Assembly (NCBI RefSeq): GCF_011759375.1
Contig: NZ_JAARML010000008.1
Location: 1-64,000 of the forward strand
DNA: 64,000 nucleotides
From: Paraflavitalea devenefica
GTDB lineage: Bacteria > Bacteroidota > Bacteroidia > Chitinophagales > Chitinophagaceae
Direction: 5' to 3'
In this document: positions 62,591 through 64,000 of the stretch, in pieces
How the letters are laid out: each line of letters begins with the position of its first letter
Position numbering within the stretch: the stretch's first letter is position 1
Made by a program: the position numbers and the translations under genes
The notes under the pieces: generated by a model
The model's database searches: none
Told to the model about the DNA's origin: nothing
The model's input: the letters and a program-made list of their open reading frames with translations, nothing else

Positions 62591-63710
62591 AGAGCTTTTT
62601 TGCCGCTACATCTTTTTCAAATAATGTCCTGTCCAGTTGATAAAACCTGATAAAATCCGCTTCAGAGGTTTGTCCTTTATATGGAGCATAGTAATGCCAT
62701 TTCTTATTCCATTCGGCAAAACCATGGTTGCGCCATACCAGCACATAGGATATTTTATGATCGCCAATGGCTTTGAGTAAGGTTTCTGTCCACCAGTTGG
62801 CATAGGGAATGGCTTCATAGCCGGTCTCGGCAAAAGCAGACAGTTTGTTCTTTTCCTGTGCTATTTCAACCAGTAAGCCCAACACCCTGGAGGTATTCTT
62901 TACAAACCAATCGTTGGTGCGTGGGTCTTCGTATTGGTAAGCATCAAAGCTTACCATATCCACCATATCATCGTCGGGATAACGCTCCAGGAATTCCTCT
63001 TTGGTTTTAACATCACCGGCGGTATTGTATACGTACAGCAGGTTGTGCACTTTCTTTTCCTGCTGGAGGTAATAGATGGTAAAACGCCAGAGGGTCTTGA
63101 ACTCAAAGGGCGTACAGGCATTGCGGCACCACCAGAACCAGTTGCCCGTTAATTCATGATAAGGGCGAAAGAGTACCGGGATGAGCTCTCCTTTACTTCC
63201 TTTGAGCGACAGTAAAAAAGCCGCTACTTTATCGAGCCACTCTTTATATAAAAGATGGTGATCGCCACCGGGCAATATGGAAGCCACGGTTCCATGGGTA
63301 GTATCCCAGGCGCCTTTTGCTGCGCCCAGCGGACTGCGCGCATGCCAGCTAATGGTGATGACGCCGCCACGTTCATATCCTTCTTTGATGTACTGGCGCA
63401 TTTTCTTAAAAGGGATGCCATCGAGGTTGTTGGGATTATCCAGTTCCAGGCCACCAAGGTCCCATCCATAGACAGCCGGATAATCGCCTGCCGCCTCTTT
63501 TACATCACTTTTGCCGGCTACATATTTCCATCCTACCCCATAGGCCAGGTCGTCCTGGTGACCAAACATGACACCACTGTTCACTAGCTTTTTGAGGTTG
63601 TGGTACAGGTTCACCGTTTCTTTGGTGGCCTGGGGATCGGCAGGATGATCCTGCGCCATAGCGCCGGCTGCCAGCCATATCCCTGTTATCCATCCGGTAA
63701 TTTTCTTCAT
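62571..63710 (-). CDS. GH26 beta-mannanase
   Basis: A 379-residue protein with signal MKKITGWITGIWLAAGAMAQ. GH26 landmarks: VMFGHQDDLAYGVGWKY, the acid/base Glu in LFRPYHELTGNWFWW (about E186), and the nucleophile Glu in LSAFAETGYEAIPY (about E294). It cuts beta-1,4-mannan and releases mannobiose or short oligosaccharides. The ATG directly follows the stop of the upstream surface protein (TAAATG), and its own stop overlaps the symporter gene. This tight packing shows a single operon. Confidence 0.95.
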   Translation of the reverse strand: MKKITGWITGIWLAAGAMAQDHPADPQATKETVNLYHNLKKLVNSGVMFGHQDDLAYGVGWKYVAGKSDVKEAAGDYPAVYGWDLGGLELDNPNNLDGIPFKKMRQYIKEGYERGGVITISWHARSPLGAAKGAWDTTHGTVASILPGGDHHLLYKEWLDKVAAFLLSLKGSKGELIPVLFRPYHELTGNWFWWCRNACTPFEFKTLWRFTIYYLQQEKKVHNLLYVYNTAGDVKTKEEFLERYPDDDMVDMVSFDAYQYEDPRTNDWFVKNTSRVLGLLVEIAQEKNKLSAFAETGYEAIPYANWWTETLLKAIGDHKISYVLVWRNHGFAEWNKKWHYYAPYKGQTSEADFIRFYQLDRTLFEKDVAAKKLYETHTD

Positions 63711-64000
63711 TTATTTAACCAGGAGTATGTTATCAAAATACAATGTTTTGGGATCATCATGGATCTGCATGACGAAGGTTTCCAGCTCAGCTACGCCCGC
63801 ATTTTTGAATATGCCAAGATCAATCTTATAGTAGGTCCAAACATTGGGCGGTATCGTAAGCGTCTGGTCATTGGTCCAATTAAAGTTAAACTTCATTTTC
63901 TTTTCTACATCAGCGCCCTTGATCCAGAAGGTAACATATTTATAAGGGGCCAGCGCAGCTTTTACTTTGGCATGTAACTGCATGCCGCCCCAGGCGCCGC
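63711..64000 (-). CDS. Partial surface/glycan-binding protein of the mannan operon
   Basis: Only the C-terminal part is in the window; the frame stays open to the edge at 64000 (GAWGGMQLHAKV... is the first readable stretch). The visible 95 residues form a jelly-roll-like beta domain: YVTFWIKGADVEKKMKFNFNW, VWTYYKIDLGIFKNAGVAELETFVMQI, and YFDNILLVK at the end. Such C-termini occur in carbohydrate-binding domains of surface lipoproteins encoded before GH26 in mannan loci. The identity of the complete protein cannot be read here. Confidence 0.65.
   Translation of the reverse strand, partial: GAWGGMQLHAKVKAALAPYKYVTFWIKGADVEKKMKFNFNWTNDQTLTIPPNVWTYYKIDLGIFKNAGVAELETFVMQIHDDPKTLYFDNILLVK

Overview
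The window is chromosomal DNA of a Bacteroidota, most likely a soil- or plant-associated member of the Chitinophagaceae. Evidence: two SusC/SusD outer-membrane pairs, several polysaccharide-degrading enzymes, three proteins ending in type IX secretion (T9SS) sorting domains, many lipoproteins of the form [LFA]-x-C-K-K, and promoters of the Bacteroidetes type (TTTG-N19-TAnnTTTG) instead of Shine-Dalgarno/-35 signals. No tRNA, rRNA, CRISPR array, prophage or intact insertion sequence was seen.

Layout. 0.1-1.1 kb: a secreted zincin-like protein. 1.1-8.2 kb: a 2,235-residue repetitive T9SS surface protein behind a leader rich in inverted repeats. 8.3-12.5 kb: a propeller-type sensor kinase and its NarL-type regulator. 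12.5-14.7 kb: two lipoproteins sharing a duplicated leader. 14.7-16.4 kb: two paralogous small secreted proteins and a lipoprotein. 16.5-19.2 kb: a translationally coupled three-gene unit made of a cationic secreted protein, a LytS-type kinase and a LytTR regulator. 19.4-27.3 kb: SusC, SusD-like and DUF1735 genes with a GH78 rhamnosidase-like enzyme. 27.6-33.6 kb: a second SusC/SusD pair followed by a heptaheme lipoprotein, convergent with a truncated haemoglobin.

34.0-39.2 kb: an operon of GH29 fucosidase, GH2 mannosidase/glucosaminidase-like enzyme and a sialidase-fold propeller. 39.3-44.6 kb: a quinone-oxidoreductase-like protein, a large secreted esterase/peptidase-like hydrolase, a small membrane protein, an orphan protein and DoxX. 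44.9-48.2 kb: a Tat-exported molybdenum hydroxylase (2Fe-2S and molybdopterin subunits) with a diheme cytochrome. 48.2-50.5 kb: a tail-fibre-like repetitive protein and a minimal T9SS cargo. 50.6-58.0 kb: housekeeping and envelope genes (DUF1080, a PIG3-like reductase, a RibD-like reductase, a membrane-protein pair, a GYF-domain protein, a beta-helix T9SS protein and a PEGA-like lipoprotein).

58.0-64.0 kb: a beta-mannan utilisation operon read on the minus strand, in the order surface protein (cut by the window edge), GH26 mannanase, SSS symporter, GH130 phosphorylase, AGE-family 2-epimerase. Together these give a complete route: mannan to mannobiose outside or in the periplasm, import by the symporter, epimerisation to mannosyl-glucose, then phosphorolysis to mannose-1-phosphate and glucose.

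The least explained parts are the coupled secreted-protein/LytS/LytTR unit, the heptaheme lipoprotein beside SusC/D, the upstream region of the giant surface protein, and several small phased or palindromic repeats between genes (and one inside a coding region).
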